Positions 1-6,810 of a stretch of 52,803 bases of DNA are shown here, one piece after another; the stretch's first letter is position 1, and each line of letters starts with the position of its first letter. Below the pieces are notes generated by a model, which worked only from the letters and a program-made list of their open reading frames with translations, searched no databases and had not been told where the DNA came from. The stretch is from Sphaerimonospora thailandensis (GTDB lineage Bacteria > Actinomycetota > Actinomycetes > Streptosporangiales > Streptosporangiaceae): NCBI RefSeq assembly GCF_016863115.1, contig NZ_BOOG01000050.1:1-52803 (forward strand), read 5' to 3'. The position numbers and the translations under genes are program-made.

Positions 1-258
1 ACGCTCATCAGGATGCTCGTCGATGTGAGCGTCCATGCACCACGGCGGACACGACCGCTCTGGGAACGGCTGGCCCGAAACGAGGTGATCACCGGTGTGG
101 CCGGGCACATCACGTACGTCTCGGACGAACTCGCCGTCCTGCCCGCCACCGTTCGCATCGAGCGCGACCGCGTCGTTGCTGATCCGGGGCCTGACCTCGC
201 TCTCGATCATTGGCTCACCGCCATCTCGGCGAGGCTCTCCTGTGCAGCGATGGCCTGA
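1..258 (+). CDS. Possible 3' end of an unrecognised gene
   Basis: The frame is open from the first base of the window and closes at 258; the first internal ATG is at 13. Third codon positions are strongly G/C, as expected of real coding sequence here. I recognise no domain. The last 52 bases overlap the 3' end of the better supported gene on the other strand (207-425), which weakens the case. It may be the tail of a gene that begins outside the window or a decayed remnant. No function is assigned. Confidence 0.3.
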   Translation, partial: TLIRMLVDVSVHAPRRTRPLWERLARNEVITGVAGHITYVSDELAVLPATVRIERDRVVADPGPDLALDHWLTAISARLSCAAMA

Positions 259-425
259 CACAGCGCGCGCAGGTCGTCGCCATCCACCGTCCGGTAGGCG
301 CCGGCCCGCTCGGCCTCCGCAGAGAACGGCCGCTCCCGGCTGGCCCACAGCCGTCCCTCATCACTCCTCATGATCCGCCACCCGGCGAACTCCACACCGG
401 CCGCGGCGGCCGTATCGTGTGACAT
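207..425 (-). CDS. Small conserved-type hypothetical protein (72 aa)
   Basis: A 72-residue soluble protein with a Trp-Arg-Ile/Arg-Ser-Asp/Gly-Arg pattern near the middle and a helical acidic C-terminus. This resembles small actinomycete proteins that often sit beside DUF397/XRE loci; the resemblance is from memory and no function is known. The start is supported by an AG-rich ribosome site (GGAAAAGGAG) about 9 bases upstream of the ATG. It is divergent from the DUF5753 regulator at 653, and the 227-base gap between them must hold both promoters. Its 3' end overlaps the open frame 1-258. Confidence 0.55.
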   Translation of the reverse strand: MSHDTAAAAGVEFAGWRIMRSDEGRLWASRERPFSAEAERAGAYRTVDGDDLRALCQAIAAQESLAEMAVSQ

Positions 426-583
426 GGTCAGGAAGCTCCTTTTCCTGATCAGGACCCGCCCGGTCGTGGGTAGCGGCGGGCGGGTCCGCTATTTGCTTGA
501 CGCCTGGTGAGCCCGTTTCAGGCAGTTTCCTCCCTGTCCGTCACCGATAAGTCACAGCCTGTAGTGGCTCGGCTCCATAATCG

Positions 584-617
584 CGTGTACTGTGCACGCA
601 AGCAAGTCCTGTACACG
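584..617. promoter_or_regulatory. Inverted repeat in divergent promoter region
   Basis: In the 426-652 gap between two divergent genes, CGTGTAC (584-590) and GTACACG (611-617) form a perfect inverted repeat with a 20-base spacer. It lies 36 bases upstream of the XRE regulator start, where an autoregulatory operator could be. Assignment as an operator is inference. Nothing else is visible in this gap. Confidence 0.35.
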
Positions 618-652
618 TAGAAGTTTTACTGGCTTCCCCTCAAACTTGACCC

Positions 653-1495
653 ATGCCCATGAAGAGTCCCACCGTCCGGCATCGCCGCCTGGGCCGTGAG
701 CTGCGGCGACTCCGCGAATCATCTGGTCTGACGCCGGAAGCCGCAGCGAAGCAGCTCGGGTGGAGCCGGCCGAAGGTCAACCGGATCGAGAACGCCCGGA
801 CCAGTCCGAGCGTTGCCGATGTCGCGGATGCCTGCGATCTGTACGGCGCCGACTCCGCGACAAAGGCGGGACTGATCCAGCTCTGCCGGGACGCCAGCCA
901 GCGCGGCTGGTGGACCGCCTACAGCGACGTGTTCGCCGGATCGTACGTGGTCCTGGAGGCAGAAGCGACGGCGATTCGCACCTGGGAGCCGCTGCTGATC
1001 CCGGGCCTGCTCCAGACCGAGGAATACACCCACACGCTCATCGGTGCTGTCCGGCCGCCCTTGGACGACATGGAGTTGAAACGCAGAGTTGACGCCCGGA
1101 TGGCACGCAAGATCACGCTCCTCGGGTCGAGTGCGCCATCACTGCACGTGTTGGTGGACGAGAGTGCCCTGCGCCGCCCGGTCGCGTCGGCAGGCGTGAT
1201 GAGGCGACAGCTGGACAGCCTCATCGACGCCACCGACAAGCCTCAGGTGACGATCCAAGTCGTGCCGCTAACGGTCGGTCTGCACGTCGGGCTCGATGGG
1301 GCCTTCTCCGTGCTGTCCTTCGACGAAGGCGACCCCGATGTGGGCTACATCGGCTGTCCCGGAGGTGACGTGTATGTGGAAGCCGCCGACCAGGTAAGGG
1401 GGCTTACGCTGACATTCGAGCGCCTGACCGAGATAGCCCTGCCCCCCGACGCGTCCGTGGCGCTCATCGCCACGGCGAGGAGAGATCATGACTGA
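653..1495 (+). CDS. XRE helix-turn-helix regulator with DUF5753 domain
   Basis: A 280-residue cytoplasmic DNA-binding protein. An N-terminal XRE helix-turn-helix spans about residues 10-65 (LGRELRRLRESSGL, then the recognition region WSRPKVNRIENART). A DUF5753 domain follows to the C-terminus (LLIPGLLQTEEYT, DESALRRPV). This architecture and length are typical of the many actinomycete regulators paired with DUF397 proteins, some linked to development or antibiotic control; its targets here are unknown. The downstream DUF397 gene overlaps by 8 bases, indicating translational coupling. A second in-frame ATG at 659 is an alternative start; neither has a strong ribosome site. Confidence 0.92.
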   Translation: MPMKSPTVRHRRLGRELRRLRESSGLTPEAAAKQLGWSRPKVNRIENARTSPSVADVADACDLYGADSATKAGLIQLCRDASQRGWWTAYSDVFAGSYVVLEAEATAIRTWEPLLIPGLLQTEEYTHTLIGAVRPPLDDMELKRRVDARMARKITLLGSSAPSLHVLVDESALRRPVASAGVMRRQLDSLIDATDKPQVTIQVVPLTVGLHVGLDGAFSVLSFDEGDPDVGYIGCPGGDVYVEAADQVRGLTLTFERLTEIALPPDASVALIATARRDHD

Positions 1496-1700
1496 CGTCC
1501 CCGACCTGTCCGCCGCCGACTTCCGCAAGTCCAGCTACTCGGGTGCCACTACCGACAACTGCGTCGAGGTGGCCACGAACCTGCCGGGCCTGGTGGCCGT
1601 ACGAGACAGCAAGGACCGCTCGGGTCCGGTGCTGGCCTTCACCCCCAGCGAGTGGAGTGCCTTCATCGCCGGCGTGAAGAGCGACGAGTTCGACATCTGA
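1488..1700 (+). CDS. DUF397 domain protein
   Basis: A 70-residue protein consisting of one DUF397 domain: it begins with the DFRKSSYSG motif, continues through NCVEVA and VRDSKD and ends with FTPSEWSAFI. Such proteins are almost always encoded next to XRE/DUF5753 regulators, and in some systems the two form a toxin-antitoxin-like or regulatory pair. The start overlaps the end of the upstream regulator by 8 bases, so the two are an operon. The biochemical role is unknown. Confidence 0.92.
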   Translation: MTDVPDLSAADFRKSSYSGATTDNCVEVATNLPGLVAVRDSKDRSGPVLAFTPSEWSAFIAGVKSDEFDI

Positions 1701-1737
1701 TCGCGGAGGCTCACACAGCGGAAGAGGAGTGAGTGCC

Positions 1738-1983
1738 ATGGCCGAGCGCAGGGCGTGGTCGGACAAGCGCGCGGAGATCATGAGTAGGCCCGGTGCCGGA
1801 GCCGTATACGAGGCTGCGCGAATCCGTTTCGAGCTCGGCAAGGCCGTACGGCGGCGCCGTGAAGAGCTCGGCCTCACCCAGGCCAAGCTCGCCGATGGCA
1901 GGAGCCTGCCCTCGTCGGCCGTCCGTTCGTCGCTCTGGAACGTCAGCCGACCACGAGACGTTCGCCGCCGAAATCAGCAATGA
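1738..1983 (+). pseudogene. Truncated XRE antitoxin-type gene
   Basis: It starts at ATG 1738 behind a good ribosome site (GAGGAGTG). The first ~53 residues match the beginning of actinobacterial XRE antitoxins (MAERRAWSDKRAEIM, then FELGKAVRRRREELGLTQAKLA). The helix-turn-helix is cut off just after its first helix, near 1897. The rest of the frame is low-quality sequence that runs into the 3' end of the convergent antitoxin gene at 1943. No partner toxin is present. It is best read as a decayed antitoxin fragment, probably non-functional. Confidence 0.6.
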
Positions 1984-2269
1984 TCTCCATTCGTCCGCCG
2001 AGGGCCCGGATGTAGGCGGCGAGGGTCCTCAGCTCGCTGGCGTCGACCTTGGCGCGTTCGATGGCAGAGACGCGCTCCTGACGCACGTTCATCCGCTCGG
2101 CGACCTCGGCCTGCGTCAGCCCCAGGCGCTTGCGCATCTCGGCCAGACGGTGGGCCCGGCTGATGTTGACGAGGTCCTGAGCTCCCGCCTCGACCTCCGC
2201 CCGGTCAGCCGAGTCAGGGAAGAAAGCCGAGAGGAAGCCCTCGCGGTCGTAACTGTGCGTGCTGTTCAT
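1943..2269 (-). CDS. XRE-family antitoxin (HigA-like)
   Basis: A 108-residue protein with a complete XRE helix-turn-helix in the middle (HRLAEMRKRLGLTQAEVAERM, recognition helix around RQERVSAIE) and a short C-terminal tail ending IIADFGGERL. It resembles antitoxins of actinobacterial HigBA pairs. The start at 2269 follows a purine-rich GGAAAAGGCGGAG site and overlaps the stop codon of the upstream toxin remnant (ATGA overlap), the usual toxin-first order. A longer frame reaches 2347 but has no homologous N-terminus. Because the toxin is reduced to its last 43 residues, this is now an orphan antitoxin. Confidence 0.8.
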   Translation of the reverse strand: MNSTHSYDREGFLSAFFPDSADRAEVEAGAQDLVNISRAHRLAEMRKRLGLTQAEVAERMNVRQERVSAIERAKVDASELRTLAAYIRALGGRMEIIADFGGERLVVG

Positions 2270-2397
2270 GGCTCCGCCTTTTCCTTCAGGTAGGTCGCGT
2301 ACCGGTCTTCGGCGAGGGGGATCGCTTGGCGGTACCAGGTCGTCCATTGCCCTGCCTTGTCGCCGGCGACAAGGAGGACTGCGTTGCGACCTGGGTC
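2266..2397 (-). pseudogene. 3' remnant of a HigB/RelE-type toxin
   Basis: Reading the minus strand down to the TGA at 2268-2266 gives 43 residues that match the C-terminus of HigB-like toxins: DPxRxAVLLVAGDK, then WYRQAIPLAE and a Lys-rich end. The stop overlaps the antitoxin ATG by two bases, as in intact pairs. Upstream of 2397 the toxin homology stops, so the catalytic N-terminal two thirds are missing. It is a dead toxin whose antitoxin survives. Confidence 0.7.
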
Positions 2398-2530
2398 GAT
2401 CTGGCCTCCGGCGGTCCCGAGGCCATCTTTGCCGATCCCGACGTCGACGCCCTCGTCGAAGTCCTGGCCGCCGTCCAGGCGACAGCCGTACCCGAGGAGA
2501 ACGCCGCCTGAGACACCGGCCGAGGCCCTG

Positions 2531-3409
2531 TCACATGTGAGTCCTGGCGGACCACAGCTCGGGGAAGACCACCCGGGCCATGCTGCGTTCCAGCCAGGCC
2601 AGGCCGTTGGATCCGCCGCTGCCGGGCTTGGCGCCCATCGCCCGGCGCACCGTGGCGAGGTGCCGGTAGCGCCAGTCGCCGAACAACTCGGCCACCTCGG
2701 TGAGCGCCTCGCCGAGCAGCCGCAGGTGGTTGCCGGGGCCTTCGTCGCGGTAGACCTCGGTCCAGGCCTCCTCCACCGCCGGATGCGGCTCGTGCTCGGC
2801 GGCGACGTCGCGGTTCAACAGCTCGCGCGGGATGTCATGGCCGTGCCGGGCCAGCAGGGCGATGGCGTCGTCCCAGACGCTCGGCGACTCGAAGGTGCGC
2901 AACAGGTCGCGGTGGGCCTTCTCCTGACGCTTGAAAGGACGGAGCAGGGCCGGGTTCTTCAGCCCGAGCAGGAACTCCACATGCCGGTACATCGCCGACT
3001 GCAGCCCGGACGCCTCGCCGAGCTGGTCCCGGAAGCGGTTGAAGTCCGCCGGCGTCATCCAGCGCAGTCCGCGCCAGCTCGCGTTCAGGCCTTCCAGGTG
3101 CAACGCCGTACGGCGCAGCGGGGCCAGCGCGGCCCACACCTCGTCGGCACGCAGCAGTTTCTGCGCGTGACGCAGTTCGAAGGCGATGAGCTTGAAGTAA
3201 AGCTCCATCACCTGCGTGGTCATCAAGAACGACATCTCACCGGCGTCGTCGCTCATCGGCTGTTGCAAGGTGTGCAGCACGTCCGCGTGCACGTAGGCGT
3301 CGTAGGGAGTCCGCGTCTCGAAGTCCAGGGTCGGCGCCCCGCCGGTGGCCCTGGCTCTTTCGGCCCGTTCCCACGCCGTCGTCGGCCGTACGGCGGATTT
3401 CTGTCCCAT
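2531..3409 (-). CDS. kynA: Tryptophan 2,3-dioxygenase
   Basis: A haem enzyme that opens the indole ring of L-tryptophan to N-formylkynurenine, the first step of the kynurenine pathway, in the cytoplasm. The 292-residue protein has the family hallmarks: YDAYVHADVLHTLQQP near residue 35, the helix TTQVMELYFKLIAFEL, an Arg-rich substrate region (FNRFRDQLGEASG), the YRHVEFLLG motif, and a C-terminal GSGGSNG..WL segment that closes over the substrate. The start at 3409 follows an AGAGGGAC ribosome site; a longer frame to 3451 lacks one. It is divergently transcribed from an Lrp-type regulator. Kynureninase and formamidase genes are not in this window. Confidence 0.95.
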   Translation of the reverse strand: MGQKSAVRPTTAWERAERARATGGAPTLDFETRTPYDAYVHADVLHTLQQPMSDDAGEMSFLMTTQVMELYFKLIAFELRHAQKLLRADEVWAALAPLRRTALHLEGLNASWRGLRWMTPADFNRFRDQLGEASGLQSAMYRHVEFLLGLKNPALLRPFKRQEKAHRDLLRTFESPSVWDDAIALLARHGHDIPRELLNRDVAAEHEPHPAVEEAWTEVYRDEGPGNHLRLLGEALTEVAELFGDWRYRHLATVRRAMGAKPGSGGSNGLAWLERSMARVVFPELWSARTHM

Positions 3410-3508
3410 GACGTCCCTCTCGTAGCTGGCCACTTCATGATGTCGTGGCACTATCGGGGAACGGAATGCCGGATGAAAGGCGATGGCTGCCTTTCGCCGT
3501 GCATTGGC

Positions 3509-3523
3509 GGCGATAGCATCGCC
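3509..3523. promoter_or_regulatory. Palindrome in the kynA-Lrp intergenic region
   Basis: GGCGAT (3509-3514), a 3-base spacer AGC, then ATCGCC (3518-3523) form a perfect palindrome 26 bases upstream of the Lrp-type gene, inside the shared 140-base divergent promoter region. Lrp/AsnC proteins commonly bind such sites next to their own gene and the adjacent target. Function is inferred. Confidence 0.4.
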
Positions 3524-3549
3524 ATCGCTTTGCGAACGAAAGGAACGGG

Positions 3550-3996
3550 ATGGACGAGACGGACTGGGAACTGCTGCGCGAGGTGCAGGACAACGCCCGG
3601 CTCTCCTACAAGGAGCTCTCCCGCCGGGTCCACCTGTCCCCGCCCGCGGTCGCCGAACGCGTCCACAAGCTCGAAGAGGCGGGAGTGATCACCGGTTATC
3701 ACGCGAAAGTCGACCCGATCCGGGCCGGCTGGCCGGTGTCCGCCTTCATCCGCATGTCCTGCTACGGCCCGCGTTGCGTGCTTCGCGACCCCGCGGTGGC
3801 CACCTGGCCCGGGATATTGGAGATCCACCGGGTCACCGGCGACGCGTGCAGCATCCTCAGGATCGTCGCAGTCTCCATGGCAGCCTTCGAGCAGCTGATC
3901 GACCAGCTGGCCTCCTACGGACAACCCGCCAGCACCATGATCCTCTCCAGCCCGCTGCCCGGCCACCCGCTCGCCGCTCCGGCCCCACCCGACTGA
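3550..3996 (+). CDS. Lrp/AsnC-family transcriptional regulator
   Basis: A 148-residue regulator of the usual Lrp/AsnC size. Residues 1-60 form the helix-turn-helix (MDETDWELLREVQDNARLS, then SPPAVAERVHKLEEAGVI). Residues ~65-140 form the RAM ligand-binding domain, including the loop HRVTGDACSILRIVA in which ligand contacts usually fall. The ribosome site is GAAAGGAACGG. Its divergent position beside kynA, with a palindrome between them, suggests it senses tryptophan or a related aromatic amino acid and controls kynA; the ligand is inference. Confidence 0.92.
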   Translation: MDETDWELLREVQDNARLSYKELSRRVHLSPPAVAERVHKLEEAGVITGYHAKVDPIRAGWPVSAFIRMSCYGPRCVLRDPAVATWPGILEIHRVTGDACSILRIVAVSMAAFEQLIDQLASYGQPASTMILSSPLPGHPLAAPAPPD

Positions 3997-4134
3997 ACGA
4001 GCACCCTCAGCACACCGCCGCCGGGCTGAAGGCCGAGCCCGGTCTGCCAAATCGACTCGACGCCTGGTTGGGCTGACACTGCCAGCGAAAGTACGGCCCA
4101 CAAGCTGGGTGACTGGGGCGCCGTAAGGGATCAC

Positions 4135-4231
4135 TTGACCGAAGAGACACTCTATGTAATGAATCTATTACAGACAGTGTAAGCTGTTGCTTACTGTCTC
4201 TACCGTAACCTCTTCCCCAGCAGGCGACTAC
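4135..4231 (+). promoter_or_regulatory. Promoter/operator region of interrupted gene A
   Basis: An AT-rich stretch in otherwise GC-rich DNA, directly upstream of the gene A start. It contains GTAAT (4156-4160)/ATTAC (4167-4171) and a second inverted repeat with arms 4172-4184 and 4189-4199 (AGACAGTgTAAGC against GCTTACTGTCT). TAAGCT (4180-4185) or TACCGT (4201-4206) could serve as the -10 element. The leader 4205-4237 resembles that of the paralogous locus at 7203-7235. Because the IscB element sits just downstream, this promoter now points into the omega-RNA. Promoter assignment is inference from composition and position. Confidence 0.5.
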
Positions 4232-4235
4232 ATGG

Positions 4236-4585
4236 GTCAACGACCCCCTCCTGAAGGAGGGGGCTTGAGGTGCGGCTATGCGTCTTGAAGCCCCGCGTTG
4301 ACCAGCCCTGGTCGATCACCTTGAAGGAGGTGCATTCGATTGACTACGTTTCACGTAAGTGAGCAGACCCACCGGCAGGTGCTTCCTCAGCCTGCCGCTC
4401 TGGAATCCGTAGGAGCAGACAACCCCGAGGGTGGGGACGAAACGGCTTACGGACTCCCGGTGTCGCCGGGCACTGGCGCGGAACATGGGCGAGGGGAGAC
4501 CGCGGCGGACGGCACCCGTTTGCCGCGGCGTCACCCCGACCTGGCACACGCCGGGGAGGGAGCGAACCGTGAGGTTCACCCGGTC
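4236..4585 (+). ncRNA. Omega-RNA scaffold (HEARO-type) of IscB
   Basis: The ~350 bases immediately before iscB can form a chain of helices typical of HEARO/omega-RNA: GTCAACG (4236-4242) with CGTTGAC (4296-4302); CCCCCTCC/GGAGGGGG (4244-4263); CACCT/AGGTG (4317-4332); TACGT/ACGTA (4345-4357); CGGCAGG/CCTGCCG (4373-4397); TCCGTA/TACGGA (4406-4453) enclosing a CCCC/GGGG hairpin; CCCGG/CCGGG (4456-4470); CCGCGGC/GCCGCGG (4500-4528); and a last hairpin GAACC-GTGA-GGTTC (4564-4577) 8 bases before the GTG start. In known IscB systems this RNA carries a ~16-base guide at its 5' end taken from the left flank; here that is about 4221-4237, the end of gene A's leader with its start codon. Exact transcript ends are unknown. 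Confidence 0.85.
4244..4263. repeat. Left-end hairpin of the IscB element
   Basis: CCCCCTCC, loop TGAA, GGAGGGGG: a perfect 8-bp stem beginning 6 bases inside the left end. It resembles the subterminal structures recognised by Y1 transposases and is also the first stem-loop of the omega-RNA. Confidence 0.75.
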
Positions 4586-5938
4586 GTGTTCGTCTTGGAC
4601 TCACGCGGCCAACCGCTTGATCCGTGCCACCCTGCCCGCGCCCGCAGGCTTCTGGCGTCCGGCCGGGCCGTCGTGGCTCGCCATACCCCGTTCGTCATCC
4701 GGCTACGTGACCGCGCGGCCGCCGACTCAACCGTGACCGGTGTTGAGGTGGGGGTCGACCCTGGCTCCAAGCGCACCGGCATCGCCGTGTTCACCGAGCG
4801 CGACGGATGCCGTACCGGCATGTATGGCATCCAGCTCGACCATCGCGGCGGGCAGATCCGCGACAAGCTCAGCGCACGGGCCGCCTACCGCAGGCGGCGC
4901 CGGTCGGCGAACCTGCGCTATCGCGCGCCCCGCTTCGACAAGCGCACCAAACCGCAAGGGTGGCTTGCGCCGTCGCTGCGACACCGCGTCGAGACGACCA
5001 TGTCGTGGGTTGCCCGGCTGTCCCGGTGGGCTCCCGTGCGCGCCGTCCACATGGAACGGGTCGCGTTCGACACGCACGCCATGAGCGCGGGCAAGCCCCT
5101 CCAAGGCGCCGAGTACCAGCAGGGCACCCTGCACGGGTACGAGGTCCGCGAGTATCTGCTGGCCAAGTGGAACCGCACCTGCGCGTACTGTGGCGCGTCC
5201 GGTGTGCCGCTGAACATCGACCACATTCACCCGCGCTCGCGCGGTGGCTCGGACCGGGTCTCGAACCTGGCCCTGTCGTGTGTGCCGTGCAACCAGGCCA
5301 AGAACGCCACCGCCGTAGAGATTTTCCTGGCGGACCGGCCAAAGACATTGGCCAGGGTCCTCGCCCAGGCCAAGGCCCCGCTGAGAGACGCCGCCGCCGT
5401 GAACGCCACCCGGTGGGCTCTGTGGCGGGCGCTGACCGCGACCGGCCTGCCCGTAGCAGTCGGCTCGGGCGGGCGGACCAAGTGGAACAGGTCCCGCACC
5501 GGTGCGCCCAAGTCACATGCGCTGGATGCGCTGCACGTCGGCCACCTGGAACAGGTGACGGCCTGGCCGGGCAGGGTTTTGGTCGCCACCGCCACCGGGC
5601 GCGGGTCCTACGCCCGGACCCGAACCGACCGGTACGGCTTCCCCCGGCTACGGCTGCCCCGCGTCAAGGCCGTACGCGGCTTCCAGACCGGCGACCTGGT
5701 CCGGGCGAACGTTCCGACAGGCAAGAAGGCCGGGGTTCACACCGGCCGGGTCGCGGTCCGCACCACCGGAAGCTTCAACATCACCACCCGGCACGGCACC
5801 GTGCAGGGCATCGGCCACCGCCATGTCCGGCTGCTCCAGAGAGCGGACGGCTACGGCTACACCACCCGCCCCGAAGCGCGGCACCGTTCCGCGTTTCCTC
5901 CCGGCCCTGAAGGACCGGGTTTCCACGCTGGAGGGTAA
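4586..5938 (+). CDS. iscB: RNA-guided endonuclease IscB
   Basis: Predicted omega-RNA-guided DNA nuclease, the family ancestral to Cas9. From GTG 4586 it is 450 residues. The PLMP-like N-terminus is present as QPLDPCHPARARRLL (9-23). RuvC-I is VGVDPGS with Asp58; the Arg-rich bridge helix is ~92-120 (AAYRRRRRSANLRYR); RuvC-II is HMERVAFD with Glu157. The HNH domain (199-240) has Zn-type Cys199/202/232/235 and catalytic His213 in IDHIHP. RuvC-III is KSHALDALH with Asp314. The C-terminal ~130 residues correspond to the omega-RNA/TAM-interaction region. All catalytic residues are present, so it looks active. The frame is open back to a TTG at 4340, but that part is the omega-RNA and the PLMP segment begins at GTG 4586. 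The last ~15 codons overlap the right-end hairpin. Confidence 0.95.
   Translation: MFVLDSRGQPLDPCHPARARRLLASGRAVVARHTPFVIRLRDRAAADSTVTGVEVGVDPGSKRTGIAVFTERDGCRTGMYGIQLDHRGGQIRDKLSARAAYRRRRRSANLRYRAPRFDKRTKPQGWLAPSLRHRVETTMSWVARLSRWAPVRAVHMERVAFDTHAMSAGKPLQGAEYQQGTLHGYEVREYLLAKWNRTCAYCGASGVPLNIDHIHPRSRGGSDRVSNLALSCVPCNQAKNATAVEIFLADRPKTLARVLAQAKAPLRDAAAVNATRWALWRALTATGLPVAVGSGGRTKWNRSRTGAPKSHALDALHVGHLEQVTAWPGRVLVATATGRGSYARTRTDRYGFPRLRLPRVKAVRGFQTGDLVRANVPTGKKAGVHTGRVAVRTTGSFNITTRHGTVQGIGHRHVRLLQRADGYGYTTRPEARHRSAFPPGPEGPGFHAGG
5900..5919. repeat. Right-end hairpin of the IscB element
   Basis: CCCGG/CCGGG with an internal C-A mismatch, then CC-TGAA-GG. The loop is the same as in the left-end hairpin. 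It lies inside the last codons of iscB and ends 21 bases before the right junction at 5940/5941. Confidence 0.65.
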
Positions 5939-6323
5939 TTGATGACAACCTCGGCGATGAGGACTGGGTCAGCCAGTATGGAACGATCCACAAGCCGATC
6001 GAAGGTAGGCCGTTCAAGCAACGCCCATCCCGCGGCGAAGTCCCGCAAGAACTTTCCCTGCTCAAGGGCAGGCTGACACCAGACCAAGCAGCGGTGGCGG
6101 TGAACGGCCACCGCGTCCGGGGAGCGGTCCCGGGAGAAGGCGTACGCTATGCGCTGGCCGGGAAGCTACGAGCTGACGGTTTCCGGGTATGGGCCAGTCC
6201 AACGAGACGTATACCCGGGCATGTTTCCGTGGCGCTGATGGACGGCGACCGAGTATGGACTCACGATGACGTGGAGAGGTTCGACGCCTGCTTCGAGTCG
6301 ACCAACTGGAAGGAAGGCATGCT

Positions 6324-6767
6324 GTGAGCGACCTGATCAAGCTGGGAATCGGAGAGCGTCCCTGGCTGCCTACGCCCAGCACTGAAATGGTCGAGATCTT
6401 CGACCGTTACAACATGCCTATCGCCGGATTGATCAAGCAGGATGACAGGCTCTTCGTGTTCGACTGCGTCGAGGGCCATGTAATGGAAGGCAACGTGTGG
6501 GTGTACGCCCACGTCGAGTCGGCCGAGGCACGCCGGATCCAGGACGCCCAGGGCGACGACTTCGCCCGCCTGTTCAACAAGGCCTTCACCGGCAGGCGGA
6601 TCATGGCAGCTCTCGCCATCGACACCCGCATCCGGTCGGGCGCCCCCGTGGAAGATGAGGCGATCAAGCAGGTGGGCCTGCTGAAAGCGGTCTTCGACCA
6701 GATCGCAGACGGACTGGATTCAGCGAGTGAAACCAAGAACGCGATGGAGCAGTTGGTCAACTGCTGA
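6324..6767 (+). CDS. Unrecognised protein B (147 aa)
   Basis: It starts with GTG 6324, overlapping the stop of gene A by four bases (GTGA), which implies translational coupling to A. The protein is soluble and mixed alpha/beta, with a conserved core shared with the fused paralogue at 7230: IGERPW near residue 9, GLIKQDDRL..VFDCVEGHV (35-53), then VWVYAHV and a helical C-terminus. The last ~40 residues (from ~VEDEAIKQVG) are absent from the paralogue. No catalytic motif is evident. Because the IscB element lies between the promoter of this operon and B, expression of B is probably reduced or depends on read-through. Function unknown; a small immunity or antitoxin-like protein is one possibility but only a guess. 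Confidence 0.75.
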   Translation: MSDLIKLGIGERPWLPTPSTEMVEIFDRYNMPIAGLIKQDDRLFVFDCVEGHVMEGNVWVYAHVESAEARRIQDAQGDDFARLFNKAFTGRRIMAALAIDTRIRSGAPVEDEAIKQVGLLKAVFDQIADGLDSASETKNAMEQLVNC

Positions 6768-6810
6768 TCCAGCCTGACGCGCTTCTGGGCGACAATCGGC
6801 GTGCCGCGAG

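Larger units (their letters stand above)
4238..5940 (+). mobile_element. IscB-type IS200/IS605-like element, non-autonomous
   Basis: A ~1.70 kb insertion made of an omega-RNA region followed by iscB. The ends are defined by comparison with the empty paralogous site at 7230-7250: left flank ATGGGT joins right flank GATGAC in frame, with 1-2 bases of ambiguity and no target-site duplication, as known for IS200/IS605 transposition. Each end carries a subterminal hairpin with a TGAA loop: 4244-4263 (8-bp stem) and 5900-5919 (5 bp, a mismatch, 2 bp). No TnpA Y1 transposase is encoded here, so mobility would need one acting in trans. The insertion separates gene A's start codon from its body. Confidence 0.85.
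4232..6327 (+). pseudogene. Gene A, split by an IscB element after codon 2
   Basis: ATG-GGT at 4232-4237 is the start of a gene whose remainder is 5941-6327. Joining them gives an uninterrupted 130-residue frame. Its first 24 residues line up without gaps with the intact paralogue at 7230 (MGDDNLGDEDW against MGDDDLRDEKR, both continuing to a P-I-acid-G motif), and both leaders share a CCCCAGCAGG block. No stop interrupts 5941-6327, so precise excision of 4238-5940 would restore the gene. I do not recognise the protein; its C-terminal half is rich in short beta-like segments (GFRVWASP, GHVSVAL). The end overlaps gene B by four bases (GTGA), so A and B were an operon. Only an internal start near 6094 could now express the C-terminal 77 residues. 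Confidence 0.75.

Noticed and set aside
2326-2511. Plus-strand 61-aa frame with GC-rich third positions
   Set aside because: It overlaps the HigB remnant on the other strand between 2326 and 2397, has no ribosome site and no recognised domain. The 2400-2511 part could be a separate gene scrap.
4340-4585. An in-frame 82-residue extension of IscB starting at TTG 4340
   Set aside because: The segment is the structured omega-RNA; the protein family begins at the PLMP segment encoded from GTG 4586.
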